Shown here: piece after piece, positions 42,955 to 51,769 of the stretch
Layout of the letters: each line of letters starts with the position of its first letter
How positions within the stretch are numbered: the first letter of the stretch is position 1
Origin: Kaistia dalseonensis
Lineage (GTDB): Bacteria > Pseudomonadota > Alphaproteobacteria > Rhizobiales > Kaistiaceae
Reading direction: 5' to 3'
DNA: 64,000 nucleotides
Assembly (NCBI RefSeq): GCF_030814715.1
Contig: NZ_JAUSVO010000003.1
Span: 1 to 64,000, forward strand
Made by a program: the position numbers and the translations under genes
Notes under the pieces: model-generated
Told to the model about the DNA's origin: nothing
Seen by the model: only the letters and a program-made list of their open reading frames with translations
Database searches by the model: none

Positions 42955-44649
42955 ATGGCTTCGAGTGTTGAGAACCGGCGCGACCAGATGTTTCCGACAC
43001 TCGAGGCGGCCGAGATCGCGCGGCTGACGCGATTTGGCACGCCGGTGACCTATCCCGACGGCGCGCACATGATCGCGGCTGGCGCGGTGGCGCGTGGCAT
43101 GTTCGTCATCCTGGCGGGCCATGTCGAGGTGTCGCGGCGCGATGCGGCCGACACCGAGCAACTGGTCGCAAATCAGGGGCCTGGTAGCTTCGTTGCCGAG
43201 CTCGGCCAATTGTCCGAGCGTCCCGCCCTCGTCGACGCCTATGCCAGGGGCGAGGTCGAGGCGTTGGTGATCCCCTCCGACAAGCTGCGCGCCTTGATGA
43301 TCGCCGAGGCGGAACTCGGCGAGCGGATCATGCGCGCGCTGATCCTGCGCCGTGTCGGACTGATCGAGTCCGGAGCGGGCGCTGTCATCGTCGGCGGTTC
43401 CGATCTCGGCGATGTCCTCCGGCTGCAGAATTTCCTGCGGCGCAACGGACAGCCCTATCAGCGGCTCGATCCCGTGGCCGATCCGGCCGCGCAGGCCATC
43501 ATCGAACGCTTCCATCTGAGCCAGGAGGAGATGCCGATCGTCATCTGCCCCGCCGGTCAGATCCTGCGCAACCCTTCGGAGACCGAACTCGCTCGCTGCA
43601 TCGGCCTCGTCGGCCCGATTGATCCCGATCATCTCTATGACGTCGCCGTGATTGGCGCCGGCCCGGCCGGCCTCGCCACCGCCGTGTATGCGGCATCGGA
43701 GGGCCTGTCGGTGCTGGTGCTCGACACGCGCGCCTTTGGCGGCCAGGCAGGCGCCTCGGCGCGGATCGAGAACTATCTCGGCTTTCCCACCGGCATCACC
43801 GGCATGGCGCTGATGGCGCGCGCCTATAATCAGGCGCAGAAATTCGGTGCCGATCTCGCCATCCCCGATGAAGTCACCTGCCTGGAAGATGCCCCGGTCA
43901 ACGGCGAAGCGCGCTTCCGCCTGACGCTCGGGCCAGACGAGCACGCGAATGCGCGCACCGTGGTGGTCGCCAGCGGCGCCCGCTATCGCCGCCCTGATAT
44001 TCCGAACATCGAGAGCTTCGAGCTCTCGAGCATCCATTACTGGGCCTCGCCGCTCGAGCGGAAGCTCTGCAGCGAACAGGAGGTCGTGCTCGTCGGCGGC
44101 GGCAATTCGGCCGGACAAGCCACGGTGTTTCTCGCCGGCCAGGCCAAAAAGGTCTGGTTGCTGATCCGCGGGCCGAGCCTGGAAGCCAGCATGTCGCGCT
44201 ATCTGATCGACCGGATCGCGTCGCTGCCCAATGTCGAACTCGTCACGGAGAGCGAGATCACGGCGCTGGACGGCGAGGCCGGCATCCTCGAAGCCGTGAG
44301 CTGGACCAACCGGAGCATCGGCGTGGTGACCACGCGGCCGATCCGCCATGTGTTTCTCTTCATCGGCGCCGATCCGAACACCGCCTGGCTCGCCGATTGC
44401 CGCGTGGCGCTCGACAAGAAGGGCTTCGTGCTGACCGGAGCCGACAATGCCGGCATCGATCGCTTCCCGCTCGAGACCAGCCGGCGGGGCGTGTTCGCCG
44501 TCGGCGACGTGCGCTCCGGATCGGTGAAGCGCGTTGCGGCCGCCGTTGGCGAGGGCGCGCAGGTCGTCGCCGCCATCCATGCCTATCTCGCCGCCCACCC
44601 CGTGGCCCCTGCCCCCGGACAACCCGCGCCTGAAAGGATATCCGCATGA
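42955..44649 (+). CDS. cyclic-nucleotide-binding/glutaredoxin-like/thioredoxin-reductase-like fusion
   Basis: A 564-residue three-part protein. Residues ~15-130 form a cNMP-binding beta-roll (EIARLTRFGTPVTYPDGAHMIAAG, GMFVILAGHVEVS). Residues ~140-215 resemble a glutaredoxin-like fold (LRLQNFLRRNGQPYQRLD, EEMPIVICPAGQILRNPSETELARC) without the CxxC redox pair. Residues ~228-560 are a thioredoxin-reductase-like FAD/NADPH domain: GAGPAG at 234-239, GGGNSAG at 381-387 and DVRSG. The site that carries CATC in TrxR reads HYWASP, so there is no dithiol. It may pass electrons by another route. Its stop overlaps the start of a UBP zinc-finger gene (ATGA). Confidence 0.9.
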   Translation: MASSVENRRDQMFPTLEAAEIARLTRFGTPVTYPDGAHMIAAGAVARGMFVILAGHVEVSRRDAADTEQLVANQGPGSFVAELGQLSERPALVDAYARGEVEALVIPSDKLRALMIAEAELGERIMRALILRRVGLIESGAGAVIVGGSDLGDVLRLQNFLRRNGQPYQRLDPVADPAAQAIIERFHLSQEEMPIVICPAGQILRNPSETELARCIGLVGPIDPDHLYDVAVIGAGPAGLATAVYAASEGLSVLVLDTRAFGGQAGASARIENYLGFPTGITGMALMARAYNQAQKFGADLAIPDEVTCLEDAPVNGEARFRLTLGPDEHANARTVVVASGARYRRPDIPNIESFELSSIHYWASPLERKLCSEQEVVLVGGGNSAGQATVFLAGQAKKVWLLIRGPSLEASMSRYLIDRIASLPNVELVTESEITALDGEAGILEAVSWTNRSIGVVTTRPIRHVFLFIGADPNTAWLADCRVALDKKGFVLTGADNAGIDRFPLETSRRGVFAVGDVRSGSVKRVAAAVGEGAQVVAAIHAYLAAHPVAPAPGQPAPERISA

Positions 44650-44954
44650 GCGATGAATGTTCGCACACGGCCAGCATCCGCGTCGTCAAGCCCAGCGCGC
44701 GCGGTTGCGAGGAATGCCTGAAGACCGGCAGCATGTGGGTGCATCTGCGCCTCTGCCGCAGTTGCGGCCATGTCGGCTGCTGCGACCAATCTCCGAACCG
44801 CCACGCGACGCGCCATTTCCAGGCGACCGGCCACCCGATCATCGAAGGCTACGACCCGCCCGAGGGCTGGGGCTGGTGCTACATCGACGAGGTCTTCCTC
44901 GACCTCGGCGACAACACGACCCCGCAGGACGGCCCGATCCCACGCTACGTGTAG
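44646..44954 (+). CDS. UBP-type zinc-finger protein
   Basis: A 102-residue protein that is a single ZnF-UBP domain, the fold that binds the free C-terminus of ubiquitin in eukaryotes. Cys5, His7, Cys21, Cys24, Cys37, Cys40, Cys45, Cys46, His53, His57 and His63 provide the usual cross-braced ligands, with the signature LRLCRSCGHVGCCDQSPNRHATRHF. Bacteria lack ubiquitin, so the natural ligand must be another free C-terminus or a partner. Coupling by a 4-base overlap to the TrxR-like fusion strongly suggests a shared pathway. Confidence 0.9.
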   Translation: MSDECSHTASIRVVKPSARGCEECLKTGSMWVHLRLCRSCGHVGCCDQSPNRHATRHFQATGHPIIEGYDPPEGWGWCYIDEVFLDLGDNTTPQDGPIPRYV

Positions 44955-45077
44955 GCCGGTTTTGCAACCTTTAATTATATCGACAATGCAATATCCGTAT
45001 AAGTTGTAATGATCGCTTGACTCGCGCATTCTGATCCGCGCGGCCAGGCAGCGGCCTGCCGCAATGCGGGGGCGATC

Positions 45078-46898
45078 ATGGATGATGGGCTCGTGACGGT
45101 CTGCACGGCGGATGGCCTTGGCCAGTCGCTGTGCGAAGCATCGATATGGCTGCTGAGCACCAACGGCGTTCTCGGCGCCTGGATACCGTTGCTGATCGGC
45201 TTTGCGACGGTGTTCTTCACCATACTGGTGAACCACAGCACGCGGCTCAACCGCTTCAAGCGCATCCATGGCTTCTCGCAGAACTTCGCACCGCGGCCGT
45301 TTGCCGAGGATACGCGCACCGATGCAGGGTCCGCCAAGGACGACGGCACGACGTCTGACGATGACTGGCTACGCCGCCGCGATATTCGCTATTCATCCTC
45401 GCTGGAGTTCGTCGTCACCAAATATGTGACCGATCTCGACGAGGTGCTGAAGCCGAATGACTTCGATCGGCTGAAGAAGCTCGATCGCGAGGACGATGGC
45501 TCCAGCGAAATCGAATATCTGGTCAACCGCATCCGCTGCTACAGCATGCCCGTCAATCGTCGGACGCTGTTCTACGCCCTGCCCTTCATGGCGGCGATCA
45601 CGGTCGGCTGGTCGCTCGCGCTCGCCCCGACGCCATTTCTCGACCTGTTCGACAAGACGATGGCGACGCCCGGCGCCACGCAGACAGAGCCCTGCCGTTT
45701 CGATCCGACGATCCTGTCGCTGGCCTTTCTCGGCGCCTATGTCTCCGTTCTGACGATGCTCGTGCGCGCTGTCAGCCTGTTCGATCTCGGCCCGACGACC
45801 TTCTTTCGCGCGCTGCTCCACGTCGTCGGCGCCTTCGTCGCCGGCATTATCGTCTGGAACGTGCTGCTGGCCATCTTCGGCAACGACATTTGCGGCGGGC
45901 GCCTGTCGGGCGCGTTCTATCCCTTCATCTTCGCCGTCGGCTTCGTGCCGGATGCCGGCCTGCAATTCGTCCTGTCCTCGATCCTCAGCGCCATGGAAGC
46001 GCCCATCAAGCAGACCAAGACCGAGCAGCCGACCGAAGAGCAAGCCGAGAATCGGCTCGTCTTTCCGGCCGGCCTGCTGAATTTCCTGAAACTGACCGAT
46101 GGCCGGTTTGCCCGCGCCACCAAGTCGATACCGCTCGACGTGATCGATGGCGTCGATTTCTTCACCCGCTTCCGCCTGAGCGAGGCCGGCGTGCAGGAGG
46201 TGCAGAACCTCGCCGTCGCCAACCCGATCCTGCTCTATGTCGAGACGCCCTATGGCATCTACCAGACCATAGACTGGGTCGGGCAGGCGCAGCTCTGCAC
46301 GGTCGTCGGGCCGGAGCGCTTCCTGATGCTGCGGCAGTTCAACATCCGCACGGTCTTCGATCTCGAACGCGCGGTGCTGAGCATCAAGTCGACCACGCAA
46401 CTGCGCAAGATCATCGCCGGCATCCTGCTCATGACCACCAACACGATGCGCGACATCGAGATCCTGAGTGGATCGCCCTTCCCGGACATGAACAATCCGG
46501 CCTCCGGCGCCAAGAAGACCGCCGAGGAATATACGCGCTGGGCGATCCAGCAGGCCTCGACCGCCACCAAATATCGGTTCAAGCTCGCCCGTGACCCGGC
46601 AATCCTGCCGGCGGCCACGGGAGGCCGACCCATAGCGGGCTATTATGTCTGGCCGAACGCACAGCCAGCCGGCACGCGCCACTATGCGGCCTTCGAGATC
46701 CAGAACGACAAGAGGAGCCAGATCTACGACATCTTCGAAATGGATGATGACGATGCGACCATCAAGCATATGGTGCGCGTCATCATGGATGATCTGCATG
46801 TGATGCGCCTGCGCCAGATCTGGGAAAGCATAGGCCGTACGCTCGGCAGCGATGCCGCGACGCTCGACGATTCCGAGGATGCTTTCATGGGCGCGTAG
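45078..46898 (+). CDS. 606-residue membrane protein of unknown function
   Basis: An orphan protein with about five membrane helices (residues ~34-52, 165-188, 212-236, 245-268, 283-306), a polar, acidic segment (~70-160) between the first two, and a ~290-residue C-terminal cytoplasmic part. This contains the segment FFTRFRLSEAGVQEVQNLAVANPILLYVETPYG, then IDWVGQAQLCTVVG, which looks like two helix-hairpin-helix-like units. I recognise no enzyme motif or family. The start lies after GGGGGCG with an A+T-rich region upstream. Neighbours (a UBP protein, a ParA ATPase) do not indicate a role. Confidence 0.8.
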   Translation: MDDGLVTVCTADGLGQSLCEASIWLLSTNGVLGAWIPLLIGFATVFFTILVNHSTRLNRFKRIHGFSQNFAPRPFAEDTRTDAGSAKDDGTTSDDDWLRRRDIRYSSSLEFVVTKYVTDLDEVLKPNDFDRLKKLDREDDGSSEIEYLVNRIRCYSMPVNRRTLFYALPFMAAITVGWSLALAPTPFLDLFDKTMATPGATQTEPCRFDPTILSLAFLGAYVSVLTMLVRAVSLFDLGPTTFFRALLHVVGAFVAGIIVWNVLLAIFGNDICGGRLSGAFYPFIFAVGFVPDAGLQFVLSSILSAMEAPIKQTKTEQPTEEQAENRLVFPAGLLNFLKLTDGRFARATKSIPLDVIDGVDFFTRFRLSEAGVQEVQNLAVANPILLYVETPYGIYQTIDWVGQAQLCTVVGPERFLMLRQFNIRTVFDLERAVLSIKSTTQLRKIIAGILLMTTNTMRDIEILSGSPFPDMNNPASGAKKTAEEYTRWAIQQASTATKYRFKLARDPAILPAATGGRPIAGYYVWPNAQPAGTRHYAAFEIQNDKRSQIYDIFEMDDDDATIKHMVRVIMDDLHVMRLRQIWESIGRTLGSDAATLDDSEDAFMGA

Positions 46899-47033
46899 GG
46901 TCTCGCGGCCCGTGGCCGGCTAGACCGATACGCTGCCAGCGAGCAACCCTTTCCTCGCAATTGTCTTGATGCCATGGCGGGATGATGCATTGTCTCGCCC
47001 TAGGGCGCGATCAGGGCGAGGTAAAGAGCTTTC

Positions 47034-47681
47034 ATGGCCGGAAAAGTGCTTGTTGTCTCGCAGCAGAAGGGCGGTTCGGGCAAGACGACGCTGACGGCTC
47101 ATCTTGCCGTCGCGCTCGCCAAAGGCCTGCCCGTCGCCGTGCTCGACGTGGACCCGCAGGGCAGTCTCGGCCAGTGGTTCGAGCGACGCGAGCAGCGGCT
47201 GGGCGAAGAGGACATAGACCTCCAGTTCCGAACCGCGAGCGGCTGGGGCGCCAAGCGGGAAGCGCGCAGCCTCGCGCGCGACCATGCGATCGTCGTGGTC
47301 GACACGCCGCCCCGCTCCGATCTCGAAACGCGGCACGCGATCGAGGCCGCCGATCTGGTGGTCGTGCCGGTCCAGCCGACGCCGGTCGACCTCTGGGCGA
47401 CGACGGCGACACTGGAACTGATCGCCAAGAGCGAGCGCGACGCGCTTCTCGTCATCAACCGCGCGCTCGCCCGCGCCGGCACGACGGACCAGATGCTGCA
47501 GGCGATCGAGAAGCTGGGCGCGACGGTGGCGCAAACCCAGATCGGTAACCGCGTCGCCTTTGCGACATCGATGGGTATTGGCGGCACGGTGCTGGAAGCC
47601 GCCCCGAAGAGCAAGGCGGCGCTCGAAGTGCTGTCGCTCTCGGTCGAGATCCTGAGGGTCATCGAAAGCGGCGGGGCCTGA
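47034..47681 (+). CDS. orphan ParA/MinD-family ATPase
   Basis: A 215-residue P-loop ATPase with the deviant Walker A KGGSGKTT (12-19), the Asp-rich switch LDVDPQGSLGQWF and the Walker B-like VVVDTPPRSDLETRHA. Such ParA proteins use ATP-dependent dimerisation on DNA or membrane to position a cargo. There is no parB or cargo gene nearby, and the protein lacks the helix-turn-helix of plasmid ParA types. Likely it positions a chromosome-encoded cargo such as chemoreceptors or a polysaccharide system; the cargo is unknown. Confidence 0.88.
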   Translation: MAGKVLVVSQQKGGSGKTTLTAHLAVALAKGLPVAVLDVDPQGSLGQWFERREQRLGEEDIDLQFRTASGWGAKREARSLARDHAIVVVDTPPRSDLETRHAIEAADLVVVPVQPTPVDLWATTATLELIAKSERDALLVINRALARAGTTDQMLQAIEKLGATVAQTQIGNRVAFATSMGIGGTVLEAAPKSKAALEVLSLSVEILRVIESGGA

Positions 47682-47751
47682 GGACCTACCTTCTCCTCCC
47701 CGAGCCATGCCATGAGCAGCCGTCGGCCACGGCGTTTTTCGACAGAAGAAG

Positions 47752-47800
47752 CGCCCCCTCTCCATCTCTCCCCCGCTTTGCGGGAGAGAGGGCTGGACGG
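47752..47800. repeat. dispersed palindromic intergenic repeat, short copy
   Basis: GCCCCCTCTCCATCTCTCCC, then the hairpin CCCCGC-TTT-GCGGGAG and GAGAGGGCTGGA: a shortened member of the 2600/18916 repeat family. It lies between the convergent parA-like gene and minE. Confidence 0.65.
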
Positions 47801-47832
47801 AGCGCTTCATCGTCAGCGCGAAAGGCCGGGCC

Positions 47833-48117
47833 TCAGGCCGCGGCCGTCTTTGTGTCGGTCTGCCGGCGGCGGATCGGGTTCGGCAGTTCGATCTCGACTT
47901 CGAGCGTCGAGACCGCGTCGCCGCGCTGCATCTTCACCTGGACATTGTCCTTGGGGATGTCGACATGGCGCGCGATCACCGCGAGGATCTCCTCGCGCAG
48001 CACGCCGATCAGGTCGCTCGCCCCTGCGGAGACACGCTCATGCTGCAGCAGGATCTGCAGCCGGTCGCGCGCGACGGGCGCGGAGCGCTGTGGCTTGAAG
48101 AAGTTGAAGATGGTCAT
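47833..48117 (-). CDS. minE: cell division topological specificity factor MinE
   Basis: A 94-residue protein. The N-terminal membrane-binding helix (MTIFNFFK) and anti-MinCD region ([17 protein letters not shown]) are followed by the beta-sheet dimer domain [38 protein letters not shown]. MinE stimulates the MinD ATPase and drives pole-to-pole oscillation that keeps the Z-ring at midcell. Its start overlaps the minD stop, as the last gene of minCDE. Confidence 0.95.
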   Translation of the reverse strand: MTIFNFFKPQRSAPVARDRLQILLQHERVSAGASDLIGVLREEILAVIARHVDIPKDNVQVKMQRGDAVSTLEVEIELPNPIRRRQTDTKTAAA

Positions 48118-48929
48118 GCCGCCCTCCGGCCGAACAGCTTGCTCATCAGGCCGCGACGTTCCATCGGCACGACCATCGGGATCTCCTCGCCTTCGAGGCG
48201 CCGGGCGGCGTCGATATAGGCCTTGGCCGGTGCACTGTCGCCATCGACGAGGGTGACCGGGCAGCCGACATTCGAGGCGTTCAGCACGGCCTCGCTCTCG
48301 GGAATGATGCCGAGCAGCGGGATCGAGAGGATTTCGAGGACGTCGTCGACCTTGAGCATCTGCCCGCGCTCGGCGCGCGCCGCGTCATAGCGGGTCAGCA
48401 GCAGGTGCTTCTCCATATATTCGCCGCGCTCGGCCTTGGCCGTCTTCGCGTCGAGCATGCCGATGATCCGGTCGGAATCGCGCACCGAGGAAACCTCGGG
48501 GTTCGTCACCACGACAGCGACATCCGCATGACGCATGGCGAGCATAGCGCCGCGTTCGATGCCGGCGGGTGAATCGCAGACGATCCAGTCGAAATGCTCG
48601 CGCAATTCGTCCATCACGCGGGCAACGCCCTCCGACGTCAGCGCATCCTTGTCGCGGGTCTGCGAGGCCGGCAGCAGGAAGAGCGTGTCGAGCCGCTTGT
48701 CGCGGATCAGCGCCTGCTGCAGCTTCGCCTCGCCCTGGACCACATTGATCAGGTCATAGACGACGCGCCGCTCGGCCCCCATGACGAGATCCAGATTGCG
48801 CAGGCCGACGTCGAAATCGACGACAGCGACCTTGTTGCCGTTCATAGCGAGCGCCGCGCCGATCGCAGCTGTCGACGTGGTCTTGCCGACCCCGCCCTTG
48901 CCCGATGTCACCACGAGTACCTGAGACAT
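48114..48929 (-). CDS. minD: septum site-determining protein MinD
   Basis: A 271-residue ATPase: the deviant Walker [11 protein letters not shown] (9-18), [18 protein letters not shown] and the end [13 protein letters not shown], an amphipathic membrane-targeting helix that is essential for MinD. On ATP binding it dimerises on the inner membrane and recruits MinC. AAGGAGAG precedes the ATG, and there is an 18-bp gap to minC and a 4-base overlap with minE. All functional residues appear intact. Confidence 0.96.
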   Translation of the reverse strand: MSQVLVVTSGKGGVGKTTSTAAIGAALAMNGNKVAVVDFDVGLRNLDLVMGAERRVVYDLINVVQGEAKLQQALIRDKRLDTLFLLPASQTRDKDALTSEGVARVMDELREHFDWIVCDSPAGIERGAMLAMRHADVAVVVTNPEVSSVRDSDRIIGMLDAKTAKAERGEYMEKHLLLTRYDAARAERGQMLKVDDVLEILSIPLLGIIPESEAVLNASNVGCPVTLVDGDSAPAKAYIDAARRLEGEEIPMVVPMERRGLMSKLFGRRAA

Positions 48930-48947
48930 TTCTCTCTCCTTGCTGGC

Positions 48948-49655
48948 TCAGGCCAGCGCCGCCATGTTCATCTTGTCGTTTGCGAGCCAGGCCTGGACCG
49001 CGCGCCCCCGGAAGGACGGGTCGATTTCGTCCGCGGTCTGGTAGAGCCCGTCGATCGCAATCAGCTCGGCCTCGAACTTCTGGCAGAAGATCCGCGCCGC
49101 GGCATTGCCGGTGGAGCCAGCGATAGCGCGCCCGCGCAGCGTCCCGTAGATGTGGACGGAGTTCCCCGCGATGATCTCTGCGCCCGATGCGACGGAGCCG
49201 AGCACGGTGACATCGCCCTGCGGGAAGATGATCGACTGGCCGGAACGCACCGGTTGCTCGATCAGCAGCGAGGGGATCGTCCGTTCGACGAAGCCCTGCT
49301 GTTTGGGTGGCTCGGCGGAAGGCTTGTGCAGAATTTCCGTCTGCTTGCCGCCCGAAACCGAAGGCGGCATGCCGAAACCGAGCCAGGACGGATCGGCGCC
49401 CTCGACCCCCATCACCTTGATCTCGCGCTTGAACAGCGTCTCGATCAGGTCCGTGAAATCACGCTTGGTGATGGCGAGGCCAGTGACGTCGAGAATGACG
49501 GGCCGGCTCGCGAAATAGCCCTGCGAGCGGCCAGCTAGCTTGTCGAGCTCGGCGAGCCATTCGTCGAGCGGCAGTTCGGGAGCAAGGACGGTCGCGAGGA
49601 AGGACCGGCCTCTGAAACGGATCGCTGCGCGGGTTTGTTGAGCTTTGTTCGCCAC
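48948..49655 (-). CDS. minC: septum formation inhibitor MinC
   Basis: A 235-residue inhibitor of FtsZ polymerisation. The N-terminal domain (RAAIRFRGRSFLATVLAPELPLDEWLAELDKLAG) and the C-terminal beta-helix (VRSGQSIIFPQGDVTVLGSVASGAEIIAGNSVHIYGTLRGRA) are both present; the latter binds MinD. I choose the GTG at 49655, which starts ANKAQQTRAAIRF; an in-frame TTG at 49682 has no RBS. A CtrA-type TTAA-N7-TTAA site lies 45 bp upstream. It heads the minCDE operon. Confidence 0.9.
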   Translation of the reverse strand: MANKAQQTRAAIRFRGRSFLATVLAPELPLDEWLAELDKLAGRSQGYFASRPVILDVTGLAITKRDFTDLIETLFKREIKVMGVEGADPSWLGFGMPPSVSGGKQTEILHKPSAEPPKQQGFVERTIPSLLIEQPVRSGQSIIFPQGDVTVLGSVASGAEIIAGNSVHIYGTLRGRAIAGSTGNAAARIFCQKFEAELIAIDGLYQTADEIDPSFRGRAVQAWLANDKMNMAALA

Positions 49656-49699
49656 GGTCGCTGTTTGCCTTCTGTTAAGCAATTTGTGCGGCCGCGTGG

Positions 49700-49714
49700 T
49701 TAATGAAGCGTTAA
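49700..49714 (-). promoter_or_regulatory. CtrA-binding site candidate of the minCDE promoter
   Basis: TTAA-TGAAGCG-TTAA matches the TTAA-N7-TTAA consensus of the alphaproteobacterial cell-cycle regulator CtrA exactly; a further TTAA lies at 49675. The site is 45 bp upstream of minC, within the expected promoter. CtrA control of minCDE is reported for Sinorhizobium meliloti. Confidence 0.7.
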
Positions 49715-49958
49715 TTCGCGCAATGAGCCCTGTTGAGAAGTCCCGGAAATGCGAGGTTTTTCAATGCCGAGGGGGTTGGAGTTTTTTTCCCGCCCCCGCG
49801 GGCCAGCCGGCGCCGGAAAGGCTCCCGTGGCGGCATGCCGCAGGGTCACCGCCACGCCTTAACGGAACCCTCCGACGAATCGCGGTGGGCGACCGGGCAG
49901 GCTCCTGCCGTGCCCGGCGCGGTCAGCTGCGCCTTGGCTCCCTCGTGTGCGAGGCGCC

Positions 49959-51023
49959 TTAGCCGATGGCGCTCTGCGCCGGCTCGGCCTTGGCGGCGAC
50001 GGCCTTGCGGACCGCCGGGGCGACCTTGGTGCCGTAAAGCTCGATCGACTTCATCATCTTGTCGTGCGGCAGCGTGCCGACCGAGAACTGGATCATGAAG
50101 CGGTCATGGTTGAAGAGCTCGTGCTGGTAGAGGATCTTCTCGGTCACTTCCGCCGGACTGCCGACGAACAGCGCGCCATTCAACCGGCGCTGCGCCTCGA
50201 ACTGCCCGCGCGTCGTCGGCGGCCAGCCGCGCTCGCGGCCGATGCGGCTCATCTGGTCGGCAAAGGGCGGGAAGGCGATATCGGCCGCATCCTGCGAATT
50301 CTCGGCGATGAAGCCATGCGAATTGATGCCGACACGTAGAGTGGAAGGATCGGTGCCCCCTTCCCGCGCCGCGCGGTGATAGAGATCGACCAGCGGCTGG
50401 AAATGGGCGGGATTGCCGCCGATGATCGCGATGGCGAGCGGCAGGCCCATGACGCCGGCACGTGCCACGGATTGCGGCGTGCCGCCGACCGCGATCCAGA
50501 TCGGCAGCGGGTCCTGCACGGGACGCGGATAGACGCCGCGATCATGGATGGCGGCGCGCAGCTTGCCTTCCCATGTCACGCGCTCGCTCTCGCGCAGCGC
50601 CAGCAAAAGATCGAGCTTCTCCGCGAAGAGATCGTCATAGTCGGCGAGGTCGTAGCCGAAGAGCGGGAAGGACTCGATGAACGAACCCCGCCCGGCCATG
50701 ATTTCGGCGCGGCCCTTGGAAATCAGGTCCAGTGTCGAGAATTGCTGGAACACGCGCACCGGGTCATCCGAGCTCAGCACCGTGACCGCGCTCGTCAGGC
50801 GAATGGTGCGCGTGCGGGCGGCTGCGGCGGCCAGCAGCACGGCCGGCGCCGAGATCACATAGTCGGGACGGTGATGTTCGCCGAGCCCGAAGACGTCGAG
50901 GCCGAGTTGGTCGGCGAGCTCGATTTCCTCCAGCAAATTGCTGATGCGCTGCTGCGGGCTGATGCCGGCGCCGGTGACGGGATCCGCAATGGCGTCGCCG
51001 AACGTATAGATGCCGAGTTCCAT
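49959..51023 (-). CDS. luciferase-like (LLM class) flavin-dependent oxidoreductase
   Basis: A 354-residue TIM-barrel flavin-dependent monooxygenase. Signature segments are [48 protein letters not shown] and [23 protein letters not shown], typical of the LLM subgroup. These use reduced FMN from a separate reductase to oxidise aldehydes, sulfonates or similar compounds; no reductase is adjacent. Divergent from the DUF1993 gene. A small CCTCG/CGAGG hairpin follows its stop (49939-49952). Confidence 0.9.
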   Translation of the reverse strand: MELGIYTFGDAIADPVTGAGISPQQRISNLLEEIELADQLGLDVFGLGEHHRPDYVISAPAVLLAAAAARTRTIRLTSAVTVLSSDDPVRVFQQFSTLDLISKGRAEIMAGRGSFIESFPLFGYDLADYDDLFAEKLDLLLALRESERVTWEGKLRAAIHDRGVYPRPVQDPLPIWIAVGGTPQSVARAGVMGLPLAIAIIGGNPAHFQPLVDLYHRAAREGGTDPSTLRVGINSHGFIAENSQDAADIAFPPFADQMSRIGRERGWPPTTRGQFEAQRRLNGALFVGSPAEVTEKILYQHELFNHDRFMIQFSVGTLPHDKMMKSIELYGTKVAPAVRKAVAAKAEPAQSAIG

Positions 51024-51183
51024 GGATCACCTCGCTTGCGGCGCCTGCCCGAATGGTATCGCCCTGCTGCTCCACCCTATATGGCATTGAGCGACAACCT
51101 CTATTATCCACCCTGCGAAGACAGACCGTCCACCGGCATCAATCGGGATGGCGGCAAACCGGCCCAACAGGCGAGCCCATGCG

Positions 51184-51759
51184 ATGACGCTTTCGATGTA
51201 CGGCGCTTCGGTGCCGGTCTTTATTTCGATGCTCGAGAACAGTTCCGCCATCCTCGGCAAGGCCGAGGCGTTTGCGGTCGAAAAAGGACTGGACCCGGCG
51301 GGGCTGCTCCGTCTGAGGCTCGCGCCCGACATGCTGCCGCTGGTGCTGCAGGTCCACATCATCACGGACGGGGCGCGCGGCAGCGCCGCAAGGCTGGCCG
51401 GACGGCCGTTGCCATCGGCCGAGGCGCTGGATTTCGCTGTCTTCAATCGGGGTGATGAGGGGCAGTTCAGCGCGGCGGAGGAGAGCTTCGCGGCTCTTGG
51501 AGCGCGGCTCCAGCGTAGCCTCGACTATCTCCGCGCGCTGCGGCCGGATGAGATCGACGGCTCGGAAGAGCGGCCGGTCGTCCTTGCGATGGGTGGCAGA
51601 ACGCGGAGTTTCGAGGGCCTGCCCTTCCTGCTGCACTACGCGCTGCCGAACTTCTATTTCCACGTCGCAATGATCTACGCGATCCTGCGCCATGCGGGCG
51701 TCGCGCTCGGCAAGCGCGACTATGAGGGTGCGCCGGTCTATGTGAGCGGCGCACGCTGA
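51184..51759 (+). CDS. DUF1993 (DinB-like) protein
   Basis: A 191-residue four-helix bundle protein of the DUF1993 family: MTLSMYGASVPVFISMLENSSAILGKAEAFA, PDMLPLVLQVHIITDGARGSAARLAG and the closing PNFYFHVAMIYAILRHAGVALGKRDYEG, with His residues in the bundle that could bind a metal. No activity is known. Weak RBS; the ATG at 51184 is preferred because the family sequence starts there. Confidence 0.87.
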   Translation: MTLSMYGASVPVFISMLENSSAILGKAEAFAVEKGLDPAGLLRLRLAPDMLPLVLQVHIITDGARGSAARLAGRPLPSAEALDFAVFNRGDEGQFSAAEESFAALGARLQRSLDYLRALRPDEIDGSEERPVVLAMGGRTRSFEGLPFLLHYALPNFYFHVAMIYAILRHAGVALGKRDYEGAPVYVSGAR

Positions 51760-51769
51760 TCCTTGGGCC

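Noticed and set aside
42847-44622. A 591-codon minus-strand frame opposite the cNMP/TrxR gene
   Set aside because: Same cause: antisense to a strongly supported gene, with Arg/Gly/His-rich composition and no motif.
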